A stretch of DNA of 64,000 bases from Zobellia laminariae (GTDB taxonomy: Bacteria; Bacteroidota; Bacteroidia; Flavobacteriales; Flavobacteriaceae), in assembly GCF_009725995.1 (NCBI RefSeq), contig NZ_RCNS01000001.1, positions 786,283-850,282 on the forward strand, given 5' to 3'. Of the stretch, positions 50,183 to 59,336 are shown piece by piece. A model generated the notes under the pieces. It worked only from the letters and a program-made list of their open reading frames with translations. It made no database searches and was not told the origin of the DNA. The position numbers and the translations under genes are program-made. Every line of letters begins with the position of its first letter. Position 1 is the stretch's first letter.

Positions 50183-50689
50183 TTAAGCTTCTGATCTATC
50201 ATAAAACATAGGCGGTTCAATACCCAAAGACCTTAAATACACATACCCTTGGCCACGGTGGTGTATTTCATTATCTATAAAATATTGAATAGATGATAGG
50301 ATTGTACCCTCATACTCTCCAAAAAGTTTAATGGTATCATGAAATTTTTCAACCCCTATCTTTGACCAATTGGCATTGATTTCTTCCGTGGTTTTATCCC
50401 AAAGCTCCAATACCTTAGTTTTACTGTTACCATGGGCCACCTCTTCTGTGAAGGCAGCTGCCTTACCCGTAACTATTTCTCGAATTCCAGGTCCTGCTAT
50501 ACTCAATAATTCATCTACCATTTTTGAAAAGGGACGCATACCGCCAATGGAGTATTCAAAGAAATCTTTATCCGGAAATGCTTCAATTACCTTTCTAGTC
50601 AAAGTTCTATGCCCTTGCCAATGGGCCAATAATTCAGATGGTAAAATAACTTGGGCTACTTTTTCTTTTGATGTAGTTGCTGTGCTCAT
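50183..50689 (-). CDS. DinB-family protein
   Basis: 168 residues, a DinB/YfiT-like four-helix bundle: LLAHWQGHRTLTRKVIEAFPDKDF, FSKMVDELLSIAG and DNEIHHRGQGYVYLRSLG. The His residues in HWQGHR and EIHHRGQ probably bind a metal. Members are thiol transferases or hydrolases of unknown role. The promoter contains TACATTTG (50734-50727) as -7 element. The small HMA-like gene follows in the same operon. Confidence 0.9.
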   Translation of the reverse strand: MSTATTSKEKVAQVILPSELLAHWQGHRTLTRKVIEAFPDKDFFEYSIGGMRPFSKMVDELLSIAGPGIREIVTGKAAAFTEEVAHGNSKTKVLELWDKTTEEINANWSKIGVEKFHDTIKLFGEYEGTILSSIQYFIDNEIHHRGQGYVYLRSLGIEPPMFYDRSEA

Positions 50690-50745
50690 AATTTACATTT
50701 TTAAGGTTCGTATTGTATTACAAGAACAAATGTAAAAGTGGGTAG

Positions 50746-50761
50746 TGACAGCAGTTTGTCA
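50746..50761 (-). promoter_or_regulatory. Inverted repeat upstream of the DinB gene
   Basis: TGACA-N6-TGTCA, centred 23 bp upstream of the centre of the -7 element TACATTTG and so over the -33 region. It could be a repressor site; the regulator is unknown. Confidence 0.4.
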
Positions 50762-50846
50762 GTAGTAAAATTATAAAGCGATATTTTTTTAATCGATTTG
50801 ACTCAACTCTTTATTACAAATTGATTTTAAGGCGGTTACAAAAACA

Positions 50847-51971
50847 CTATTGTATCAACTTAGCGAAATTATAACTGGCATTCACCAAATTTGTATAACT
50901 GGAAGCCATAGCTTCTGGCAGAGTAGAGATTCCCCTTACGATTGAATTTACATAAGCCAATCCAAATTTTTCTTGCTGTTCTATAGATATAGACACCGAA
51001 CCGCACAAGGCTGCAACTGGTATTTTATGCTTTTGAGCAGAAGTAACTACCCCATTTATAGTTTTCCCAGAAAGTGTTTGTTCATCTAACTGGCCTTCAC
51101 CAGTAATAATCCAATCAGCATCTGCAATTGCCTCATCAAAATGAGCCAGTTCTTTTACCAAATCTATACCAGAAGTAAGTTCTCCCCTTAAAAAAATGAT
51201 GGCTCCACCACCTATTCCGCCAGCCGCACCAGAACCTTTTATCTTCTGAAGGCTTATATCATAGGTATCCAAAGCTACTTTAGCAAAATTCTTCAGCCCT
51301 TTATCCAGAATTTCAATCTCCTCTGTTGATGCTCCTTTTTGCGCACCATATATCTTGGCAGCACCATTTTCGCCATAGAACGGATTGGAAACATCACAAG
51401 CTATTTTAAACTTTGCATTGGCCAATAATGGATGAACTTCTGAAGCATCTATACTTTTAACTTTATCTAGGCTGCTTCCTATTGGCTCCAAATCTTTACT
51501 GAAATCACCTTTAAATCGGTATCCTAAGGCATTGGCCATCCCCATACCACCATCATTTGTTGCGCTTCCTCCTATGCCCAGAATAATCTCCTGAGCACCT
51601 CTTTCAAGAGCATCAGCAATAAGTTCACCTGTGCCAAAGGTGGTGGTATTCATGCAGTTCCTATCTGCATCATCTAATAATTTAAGTCCCGATGCCTCGG
51701 CCATTTCTATATAGGCAATATGAGTTTCAGTGGCATATAAGTATGAAGCGCTTATTGGCCTGAACAACGGATCGTTTACGGTAATGGTAATTTTATCGCC
51801 ATGTATGTAATGTTTGACCACATCTATAGTTCCGTCGCCGCCATCCGCTAAAGGCATCTTTACGATTTTGGCTTCGTTAAAAACATGTTTTAGGCCTTCC
51901 TCTACAGCATCGCAGAACTCAAATCCAGAGAGGGAACCTTTAAATTTATCTGGAGCGATTACAATTTTCAT
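50847..51971 (-). CDS. Glycerate kinase (GarK/GlxK family)
   Basis: 374 residues: MPLADGGDGTIDVV (about 40-53), GIGGSATNDGGMGMANALG (about 130-148) and GEGQLDEQTLSGKT near 290 are the GK-I family marks. It phosphorylates D-glycerate to 2- or 3-phosphoglycerate. In this cluster glycerate would come from the GH63-like hydrolase cleaving mannosylglycerate. It starts 10 bp after the symporter gene, so the two are co-transcribed. Confidence 0.93.
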   Translation of the reverse strand: MKIVIAPDKFKGSLSGFEFCDAVEEGLKHVFNEAKIVKMPLADGGDGTIDVVKHYIHGDKITITVNDPLFRPISASYLYATETHIAYIEMAEASGLKLLDDADRNCMNTTTFGTGELIADALERGAQEIILGIGGSATNDGGMGMANALGYRFKGDFSKDLEPIGSSLDKVKSIDASEVHPLLANAKFKIACDVSNPFYGENGAAKIYGAQKGASTEEIEILDKGLKNFAKVALDTYDISLQKIKGSGAAGGIGGGAIIFLRGELTSGIDLVKELAHFDEAIADADWIITGEGQLDEQTLSGKTINGVVTSAQKHKIPVAALCGSVSISIEQQEKFGLAYVNSIVRGISTLPEAMASSYTNLVNASYNFAKLIQ

Positions 51972-51981
51972 AGCGCTTATT

Positions 51982-53586
51982 TTAGTTCAAAATATTAGGC
52001 AAAGAAATACTGAATAATACTATAGCAACAAAATAGGCCAGTAAGATAGCAACCTCTTTTTTACCTGAATAGTATACAACCTCTAGACCCTCATTAACTT
52101 CTCTTTTTACAGTATAACTAACCGCAAGAGCTACCACAATAGTAACTACACAACCCAAAGCGTTCCACCAGAACCAAAAGATTTGCGGTACATATAACCA
52201 AAGGTAAATATTAAACAATACCCCAACCACGATTCCAATATTTGCACCAAGCGCATGTGTTCTCTTAGTAAGAATTGCCAGAATAAAGGCAGCCAAAATA
52301 GGTCCGTAGAAAACAGAGCTTATTTTATTGATGACCTCTATGACCGTACCTTCTATATTTCCAGCGAAAAAAGCAAAGAATAAACATACAAGACCCCAAA
52401 ATATAGATAACAGTTTTGAGTACGTCATGTACTTCTTATCCGGCATATTAGGATGAAACCGCTTTACAAAGTCCTCCATAGTAACTGCTGAAAGTGAGTT
52501 AACTGTAGAACTTAATGTGGACATAGCTGCAGACATAATTGCAACAATCAATATACCAATAACGCCATTTGGCAAGTATTTGATAATGAAGACTGGCACC
52601 ATTAAATCGGCCTTTTTCCCCTCTAAAGAAGAAATATTGGCTTGGTAAACTAAGTCCATCTGCTCTTGAAAACTAGCATCCTGAACTAGGAGGGTACCCA
52701 AAACAAGTCCCATAATACAATAGGTTAGGGTAAAGGGGAACCTAAGTAGGCCGTTGGCCATCATTAATTTTTTAAGATTGGGCATGCTACTAGAAGACAG
52801 CAACCGTTGTGACTGCGTCTGGTCTGTTCCATAGTAAGAAGCATAGAGAAAAAAGCCCCCTATAACCATTGGCCAAAAACCAAATTCATCATTACCATCT
52901 GCATTATTAAATCCCCATTTACTGAAATCTACAGCGGTAATCCTGTCTCTGTCTACGTGGGTAAGAAAATTGTCCACACCGCCTAATTCACTAAAACCGT
53001 AAAAAAGACAGATAATAATACCGATAAAAAGAATACTCATTTGAATTACATCGCCCCAAATAACGGCTTTCATTCCTCCTTGGTAGGAATAAACCATGGT
53101 TATAAGGCCGATGATTAAGATGGATATCCAAAAATCCATCTGAATAGTAGCCTGAAGAATCAATGCCATGGTATACACCATTACACCTGTAGCTACCGAT
53201 CTACTTATTTGAAAAACGAAGCTGATCAGTAATCTAGATGAAGCATCAAAACGTGTTTCTAAATATTCATAAACACTAACAATTCCGGATTTATATAGGG
53301 TAGGTAGTACAGCAATCAACAAAAAAGCCATTGCCAAGGGCACACCTAATTCATAGGTAAGCCATTGCATACCTCCACCGGCTTTGAGGCCTACGAAGGC
53401 TGGTGCCGAAATAAAACTGATGGCAGAAAGCTGCGTTGCCATTGCCGAAAGGCTCAAAGGCAACCATGACGTTTTTCTTCCTCCCAGAAAATAATCTCCT
53501 CCAGAATTGTTGTCTTTGAATAAAAAACCCAATCCCAAGAAACCGACTAGGTAAACGACGATTATGATATAATCTATATAATTCAT
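51982..53586 (-). CDS. Sodium:solute symporter
   Basis: 534 residues with 13-14 helices of the SSS family. The N-terminal DYIIIVVYLVGFLGLGFLF, FLGGRKTSWLPLSLSAMATQLSA and the sodium-site region TYSKLLSIFWG are typical. The substrate is probably mannosylglycerate, glucosylglycerate or their product mannose/glycerate, judging from the neighbours; the sequence alone does not tell. It is followed by glycerate kinase. Confidence 0.9.
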   Translation of the reverse strand: MNYIDYIIIVVYLVGFLGLGFLFKDNNSGGDYFLGGRKTSWLPLSLSAMATQLSAISFISAPAFVGLKAGGGMQWLTYELGVPLAMAFLLIAVLPTLYKSGIVSVYEYLETRFDASSRLLISFVFQISRSVATGVMVYTMALILQATIQMDFWISILIIGLITMVYSYQGGMKAVIWGDVIQMSILFIGIIICLFYGFSELGGVDNFLTHVDRDRITAVDFSKWGFNNADGNDEFGFWPMVIGGFFLYASYYGTDQTQSQRLLSSSSMPNLKKLMMANGLLRFPFTLTYCIMGLVLGTLLVQDASFQEQMDLVYQANISSLEGKKADLMVPVFIIKYLPNGVIGILIVAIMSAAMSTLSSTVNSLSAVTMEDFVKRFHPNMPDKKYMTYSKLLSIFWGLVCLFFAFFAGNIEGTVIEVINKISSVFYGPILAAFILAILTKRTHALGANIGIVVGVLFNIYLWLYVPQIFWFWWNALGCVVTIVVALAVSYTVKREVNEGLEVVYYSGKKEVAILLAYFVAIVLFSISLPNILN

Positions 53587-53883
53587 GAGTAATTTTTCTT
53601 TTGGTTTGGTCTCCTATTTTATTCTGTGTTCTATGAACAGAATATGGTAAAAACCTGCTATGCAATAACCTTAAAAACTAAAATATAGCAGAAATATCTT
53701 ACATTTCATTAAAGATAGACTCTCCACGGCGGAAATTGAACAACACATTACAATTTACCGCCATTTTGAGTCAAATGAGAACAGAACAGCTCAACAACTA
53801 GCAACTAATTAACGCGAACCAATAAGTTGGCTGCACGAACACTTAGACTCTCTTGTCCTCAAAAAAACTTATTTCATTACCTC

Positions 53884-55194
53884 TCAACATTTAAGAAGGT
53901 CTATTACTAGCGCGGCAGTCCATGAAAAATTATCGCCACCATAACCTTTTCTTGTTTCCTCGCCAGTATCTTTTCTACAGTCAAAATATTCAAAAAAGCC
54001 ATCGCGTTCAACAAGTTCAATGGAATCATTTTTAACACGCGCTGCAATTTCCTTATATCCGTACTCTTTCAATCCACGGTATAGCATCCAATTCATATTA
54101 ATCCAAACGGGACCTCTCCAATATTTTCTAGGATTGAAACGATCGTCTGTAGGATCAAACGATGCACATAAATACTTATCATCACCTCCAAAGCGGTCCA
54201 TCATAGTATTTACTAGTACCTCAGCTCTTTCTTTATTTGGAATATCGGCAAATAAAGGGGAAAATGAGGAAGAAGAAACATGGCGGATAGGCTTATCATT
54301 TCGCATATCATAATGAACATATGCACCCAATTCCGTATCCCATAGTTTCTGGTTGAAAGCAGCAATACTTCTTTCTTGATTCTTTCTCAGATATTCTATT
54401 TTATCTTCATTGCCACCAAACAATTCGTAAAGCTCCATCAAAGCTTTATTAGATTTAATGAGCATGGCATTAAATAAAGGATCTTGTACTAAGAATGGGG
54501 ACAACTCCGCTATTTTAGCATCATCGTAGTTATTTTGTTTTGCAATATCTATAATGTATAGATAGTGGTCATACTCTCTTTTTGATGGGCGTTGAGAAGC
54601 ATCTACATGCGTTGTATCTTTTCGCTCAAAAGTATATTCTGGTGGGTTCATGGTATCCCAGATATCATCCCATACAGGAGAGTTATCAGTGCCCGACTCC
54701 CAGTTGTGATAGATGTATACTAAACCTTCATTTTGTGGATCACGATTTTCATAAAAATACACATGGTTATCATACACCTTATCTATCTGCCCTTTTATAA
54801 AATTGAGCATATCTTCCTTATCATCTACAATATTTAGCATATCCTGTAGAATAAACCCTGTAACAGGAGGTTGGGTCATTCCTGTAGATTTATATTTTTT
54901 TGACGAAAGCGGATGTAAGTCCGACCTATGAAAATCATGACCTGGAAAATAAGAATCGTCATCTGTATGAAAAACAATGTGTGGTATAAAACCATTATCC
55001 CATTGCGCATTCAACAAAGTCTCTATTTCTTTTTTTGCGTGATCTGTATTGTAATGGGCTAGGCCTACTGCAATAAAGCCGCTATCCCATTTCCATTGAA
55101 ACGGATAAAGTCCTTTACTAGGGATAGTAAAACCGCCTTTTTGAAAATTGGCGTCTAAAACGTTAATTGCCCTATTTATTATATTTTCTTTCAT
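53884..55194 (-). CDS. GH63-like glycosidase, probable mannosylglycerate/glucosylglycerate hydrolase
   Basis: 436 residues from ATG 55194 (MKENIINRAINVLDANF). An (alpha/alpha)6 barrel of the GH63/MGH1 type: GLYPFQWKWDSGFIAVGLA, NWESGTDNSPVWDD (the ESGTDNSP Asp matches the catalytic acid of Thermus and Mycobacterium enzymes), RGPVWINMNWMLYRGL and GGDNFSWTAAL. Known members split mannosylglycerate or glucosylglycerate into sugar and glycerate. No signal peptide, so hydrolysis is cytoplasmic. Glycerate kinase downstream fits this product. Confidence 0.82.
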   Translation of the reverse strand: MKENIINRAINVLDANFQKGGFTIPSKGLYPFQWKWDSGFIAVGLAHYNTDHAKKEIETLLNAQWDNGFIPHIVFHTDDDSYFPGHDFHRSDLHPLSSKKYKSTGMTQPPVTGFILQDMLNIVDDKEDMLNFIKGQIDKVYDNHVYFYENRDPQNEGLVYIYHNWESGTDNSPVWDDIWDTMNPPEYTFERKDTTHVDASQRPSKREYDHYLYIIDIAKQNNYDDAKIAELSPFLVQDPLFNAMLIKSNKALMELYELFGGNEDKIEYLRKNQERSIAAFNQKLWDTELGAYVHYDMRNDKPIRHVSSSSFSPLFADIPNKERAEVLVNTMMDRFGGDDKYLCASFDPTDDRFNPRKYWRGPVWINMNWMLYRGLKEYGYKEIAARVKNDSIELVERDGFFEYFDCRKDTGEETRKGYGGDNFSWTAALVIDLLKC

Positions 55195-55212
55195 AACGTA
55201 CATAAGGATAAA

Positions 55213-55243
55213 ACACATTGGCAGTAAGCCACCACCAATGTGT
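55213..55243 (-). terminator. Stem-loop between the TonB receptor and hydrolase genes
   Basis: A perfect 9-bp stem ACACATTGG / CCAATGTGT with a 13-nt loop and TTTTAT after it on the minus strand. It probably ends or attenuates part of the receptor transcript so the receptor is made in excess over the enzymes. Confidence 0.75.
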
Positions 55244-55288
55244 CTTTGATTTAAAAACTAACTAAACTCGCACTAACTCAAATCGTTT

Positions 55289-57967
55289 TTAGAAATTGAA
55301 GGTCGCTGTCAAGAAGAATCTTCTTGGAAGAATAGGGCGACCTACAAAGAAGTCAGTTTCACTTTGTCCGGCAGCACCCGCTCTTGGGTTACCTTCTGTA
55401 ATACCATCACTATCAAAAAGGTTGAAGATGGAGAAACCTAAACGAACTGTTTGGTTTTCTTCTGGCTTACCAAAAGTGTAACCTGCACCCAATCTACCAA
55501 TTGGAATAGCGTCTAATTCTATATCATTAACATCAGAAGCATATTTTTTACCTGTATAGTTCACACCAAAATTGGCATCAAACTTACTGTTGTCATAATA
55601 CGCCCCAAGAGAACCTAAAAAGTTAGGTTGTCTTGCCAATTTATTACCTACATTGGCTTCTGTAGACGTACCATTAACTAAATCAAAATCTGTGTTTTTA
55701 GTAATTTCATGACCTTGGTATGTTAGGTTTCCACGAAGGTTAAAGTTGCTAGCAATTTCATAATCTGCCGTAGCTTCTACACCAATTGTTCTAGTATCTT
55801 GCTCAGAACGTGTCTCATCAATTAACTGTCCACCAACAATAGCTTGTTGTATTTTTATTCTGTCTTTTAAAGCCACATAGTAAGCAGCAACAGAACCAGA
55901 GAATTTAGAAGTACCAAATTTAGCACCTGCCTCAAACTGAATGATGTTTTCAGGATCGTAAGCGTTTTCAGAAATACCAGCTACCGGAGCAAAACCTCTT
56001 ATTTGCGGAAAGAAATATCCTTTAGAAAAGTTAGCGTACAAGTTTGTTGCATCGGTCAATTCATAAAGACCGGCAAAAGATACTGCCCAACCTGAAGCTT
56101 CTATAGAAGACCTGATAAAGCTTCCATCGGCTGTTTGTACATCGCTCAATGCTGTAGTCAACTCAGGATTATCATAAACTGTTGCACTTGTTATTCCACC
56201 TTTGGCGTTTTCACCATCTGTATGCTCATATCTAAAACCAACATCAAAACGCCATCTGTCAAAAATCATCTCATCCGTTAGATAAAATGCCAATCTGTTT
56301 TGAGATAAAAAGTTATTTGAAGTCTGACCGATACGATTATACAAACCACCTTCTGAATAAACTACATTACCACCAGCTGCATCAGCATAGTTTAAGTTTA
56401 CCAATCTAGGAGCGTTATTAAATTCCGATAAAACACGGTACTGGTAGTTTACATCTTCTGCTTCTGTACGAGCTATAAATGTACCTAAGGTTACGTTATG
56501 ACTTCCTCCGTTTGAGGCTTCAATTGTTTTAGTCAAAGAGGCTTCCCCAGAATAATCAGTCATTGGTCTTAAACGGTCTACATGAAGGTTATCAATTACC
56601 AAATCCGAACCGTTTATTTGAGAATTAGGATTACCACTTTGGTAACGTGCCGTGTATCCTTGATTATCAGGAGCAATACTAGCTACGTAGTTATCTAAAG
56701 TAATTGGGTTTCCATTGTCTCCACTTCCACCAACATACAAGGCAAAATTGTGCTTGTAATTTGCATATTTTACTTTTGATTTGAATCTTAAATCATCTTG
56801 TAATCTGTAATCAAAATCAGCTAAAAGATATCCACCAGTTGTAGAAACACCATCTGCAATTGGACTGTTGTAAGTACCACCTGGCGTAAGGAAGGAAGTG
56901 TTAGCTAATTCCCCGGTCAATAATTGCTCTACAGCTTCTCCGTCATTTCCTGCCAAACGCTCTCTGCTTCCACCTGATAAAGGTATAGGAAGGTAGAACT
57001 GGGCTTTATCATTTATAAATTGACCATGTACGGTAAACGAACCTTTGTCAAATTTCTTTTTAATGTTAGCCCTAAACTGAACCCCTTTTGTTGGTAATCC
57101 CGTATCTATAGGCCCACGATCGTGTCTTACAAATCCAGTAAAAGCATAGTAGGTATTAGAATCTTCACCCCCCAATTGGCCACCGCTGTAAAAGTCGGTT
57201 TTTAACCGTCCCATATTGGCAACTTCTAGGTTTACGATGTTACCAGGATTGGTATCACCCGTTTTACTTGTATAGTTAATGATACCGGCCACAGAACCTG
57301 CACCATATAGAATTGCAGAACCACCACGTACAAATTCAACTCCTTTAAAACCAATATCCGGTCTTGCATAAACATCATGCGCAGAAGAGTTTAAACCAAA
57401 GGTGCTCATTAAAGGCATACCATCATATTGTAATGGGTTGAAAACGTACTGACCTCCAGAAGGTAAACCTCTTACGAAGACGTTAGTTGCGGTTTCACCA
57501 CCACCACCTTCAGCCGTGATACCAGGTACACTTCTCAAAATATCTGCCTGACTATTGGCCGATAGTTTGGTGATCTCTGCCATTTTTACAGAACTAATAG
57601 ACAACGGAGCCTGCTTCTGAGACCTGAACGTACTTGAAGCGGTTAATACCACCTCATCTAATTGTTGACCACCTTCTTGAAGGACAAAATCTACCGTTAA
57701 TTCTGTACCGTTTAAATCTACTTCCTTATCTAGCGTGGTAAATCCTAAATACGAAGTTCTTAATACTTGGTTACCTTCTAGGTCTGTTGAGAATGTATAG
57801 TTACCATCAAAATCTGATGTTGTCCCAGAGGTACTACCTACTATTATAATATTCGCTCCTGGGATAGGTTCCCCAGCACTGTCCGTAATGGTACCGGAAA
57901 TTCCTGTCTGGGCAAAAGCACCAGTACTTAATAGGAGGCCGATAACCGCAAAAATTACTTTTTTCAT
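55289..57967 (-). CDS. TonB-dependent receptor with carboxypeptidase-like N-terminal domain
   Basis: 892 residues: signal peptide (VIFAVIGLLLSTGAFAQ), a CarboxypepD_reg-like domain (about 22-105, GTITDSAGEPIPGANI), a plug (about 115-235, ILRSVPGITAEGGGG ... VRGGSAILYGAGSVAG) and an outer-membrane beta barrel ending in the aromatic residue F892. There is no SusD-like partner gene, so it is not a classical Sus pair. It likely imports the same compound as the downstream genes. LacI-type operators lie between it and the divergent regulator. Confidence 0.93.
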   Translation of the reverse strand: MKKVIFAVIGLLLSTGAFAQTGISGTITDSAGEPIPGANIIIVGSTSGTTSDFDGNYTFSTDLEGNQVLRTSYLGFTTLDKEVDLNGTELTVDFVLQEGGQQLDEVVLTASSTFRSQKQAPLSISSVKMAEITKLSANSQADILRSVPGITAEGGGGETATNVFVRGLPSGGQYVFNPLQYDGMPLMSTFGLNSSAHDVYARPDIGFKGVEFVRGGSAILYGAGSVAGIINYTSKTGDTNPGNIVNLEVANMGRLKTDFYSGGQLGGEDSNTYYAFTGFVRHDRGPIDTGLPTKGVQFRANIKKKFDKGSFTVHGQFINDKAQFYLPIPLSGGSRERLAGNDGEAVEQLLTGELANTSFLTPGGTYNSPIADGVSTTGGYLLADFDYRLQDDLRFKSKVKYANYKHNFALYVGGSGDNGNPITLDNYVASIAPDNQGYTARYQSGNPNSQINGSDLVIDNLHVDRLRPMTDYSGEASLTKTIEASNGGSHNVTLGTFIARTEAEDVNYQYRVLSEFNNAPRLVNLNYADAAGGNVVYSEGGLYNRIGQTSNNFLSQNRLAFYLTDEMIFDRWRFDVGFRYEHTDGENAKGGITSATVYDNPELTTALSDVQTADGSFIRSSIEASGWAVSFAGLYELTDATNLYANFSKGYFFPQIRGFAPVAGISENAYDPENIIQFEAGAKFGTSKFSGSVAAYYVALKDRIKIQQAIVGGQLIDETRSEQDTRTIGVEATADYEIASNFNLRGNLTYQGHEITKNTDFDLVNGTSTEANVGNKLARQPNFLGSLGAYYDNSKFDANFGVNYTGKKYASDVNDIELDAIPIGRLGAGYTFGKPEENQTVRLGFSIFNLFDSDGITEGNPRAGAAGQSETDFFVGRPILPRRFFLTATFNF

Positions 57968-58077
57968 AATTGTAGTTTTTAAATTGAGTGAACTTGAGTT
58001 ATTATTAATTTGTTAATACAGAGTCAAAACTATTTGAATATCATATTATTTCGACAAAAAAATTGCAAATTTGATAC

Positions 58078-58101
58078 GCAAACGTTACCGCAATCGTTTG
58101 C
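58078..58101. promoter_or_regulatory. Two abutting LacI-type operators in the divergent promoter region
   Basis: GCAAACGTTACC (58078-58089) and GCAATCGTTTGC (58090-58101), both with the central CG and GCAA/TTGC ends of LacI-family operators; the second is nearly palindromic. Predicted -7 elements are TAGTTTTG for the receptor (58032-58025, minus) and TAAATTTG for lacI (58123-58130). TTTG at 58097-58100, the likely -33 of lacI, is inside the second operator. Confidence 0.72.
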
Positions 58102-58162
58102 AATTCTTAATTTTATCCCAAATAAATTTGTATTACACTGGAAACCAAGACACTTTTATAAA

Positions 58163-59188
58163 ATGAGCAAAAGACACAACACTACTTTAAAGGAATTGGC
58201 CAAAGAATTAAACCTTTCAATATCAACAGTTTCTCGTGCTCTTAATGACCATCCGGACATTAGTGCAACAACAAAGCAGAATGTAAAGGACTTGGCCCGT
58301 AGAATGAATTATTCGCCTAATCTTTTCGCCAGAAGCTTCCGATCTCAGAAAACAAATATTATAGGAGTGGTCGTCCCAAACATTTCGCACTACTTCACTT
58401 CTACCATTTTAAAAGGCATTTTAGAAGAAGCCGAAATACAGGGATACCGAATAATTATTTCAGAATCCAACAATAGCGAAGCCAAACAGACCGAAATGCT
58501 CAATACCATGACCCAGTTTGGGGTTGATGGTATATTGATGTCCCTCACTAGAAAAATTGAAAAAATAGATAACATCCTACAGACATTGAACCGTGTACCG
58601 ATAGTGTTATTTGACAAAGTATCTCAAAAAATACCATGTACCCAGATAGTTATTGATGAAGAACAGGCCGCTTTTAACGCCGTGGAGCACCTTATAGAAT
58701 TAGGTAAAGAGCGCATAGCTATTATTAAAGAAACCGAGAACTCATATAATTCCGAAAAGCGCTACGCGGGATATCTCCGTGCGCTGGAACACCATGGGAT
58801 TAAGATTCGAGAAAAGATTATTTTAAGTACAGAGGATATATCACTAATTCATGGTAGACGTCTGACCAATATTCTTTTAAGCATGAAAAAACGGCCGGAT
58901 GCTATTTTCGCCATTACGGACAATGCTGCCATTGGGGCTATAAAGGCACTCAATAAATTCAAGGTTAAAATACCTGAAGAGATAGCTGTAGTTGGTTTTA
59001 GTAACTCTGCCAATTCAAAAATTATTCAACCTGAGCTAACTACCGTAGACCAGCCTGGCGACAAAATTGGTCGTACCTCCGTAAAATATCTCATAGAGGA
59101 AATTGAAAACCCTTCAAACGACGTCATCACTAAAACAGTTGAAATTAAAACCACGTTAGTGGTCAGAGATTCATCTTTAAGAGCTTAA
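58163..59188 (+). CDS. LacI-family transcription regulator
   Basis: 341 residues from ATG 58163 (MSKRHNTTLKELAKELNLS). An N-terminal LacI HTH with TVSRALNDHPDISATTK and the hinge, then a periplasmic-binding-type effector domain (NIIGVVVPNISHYF, DGILMSL, AIFAITDNAAIGAIKAL, VVGFSNSANSKIIQPELTTV). The divergent position makes it the regulator of the receptor-hydrolase-symporter-kinase genes, with the sugar or its glycerate conjugate as likely effector. The frame extends upstream to 58010 but covers the promoter. Confidence 0.92.
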   Translation: MSKRHNTTLKELAKELNLSISTVSRALNDHPDISATTKQNVKDLARRMNYSPNLFARSFRSQKTNIIGVVVPNISHYFTSTILKGILEEAEIQGYRIIISESNNSEAKQTEMLNTMTQFGVDGILMSLTRKIEKIDNILQTLNRVPIVLFDKVSQKIPCTQIVIDEEQAAFNAVEHLIELGKERIAIIKETENSYNSEKRYAGYLRALEHHGIKIREKIILSTEDISLIHGRRLTNILLSMKKRPDAIFAITDNAAIGAIKALNKFKVKIPEEIAVVGFSNSANSKIIQPELTTVDQPGDKIGRTSVKYLIEEIENPSNDVITKTVEIKTTLVVRDSSLRA

Positions 59189-59336
59189 TATTAGAACTAT
59201 CTATTGACAGGCTGTTGTCACCACTTGCTCTTTTCTTTGTATTTGAAAAAGATACATTAACAGCTAAAAAATGAAATTCCAATATTATTCAGGTCAATCT
59301 CTGAAGTTTTATCTTTGGAATATATACCGCACTCTT

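Noticed and set aside
53621..53643. ATTCTGT ... ACAGAAT inverted repeat upstream of the symporter gene
   Set aside because: The stem needs a bulge, has no T run and no promoter relation, so no function can be supported.
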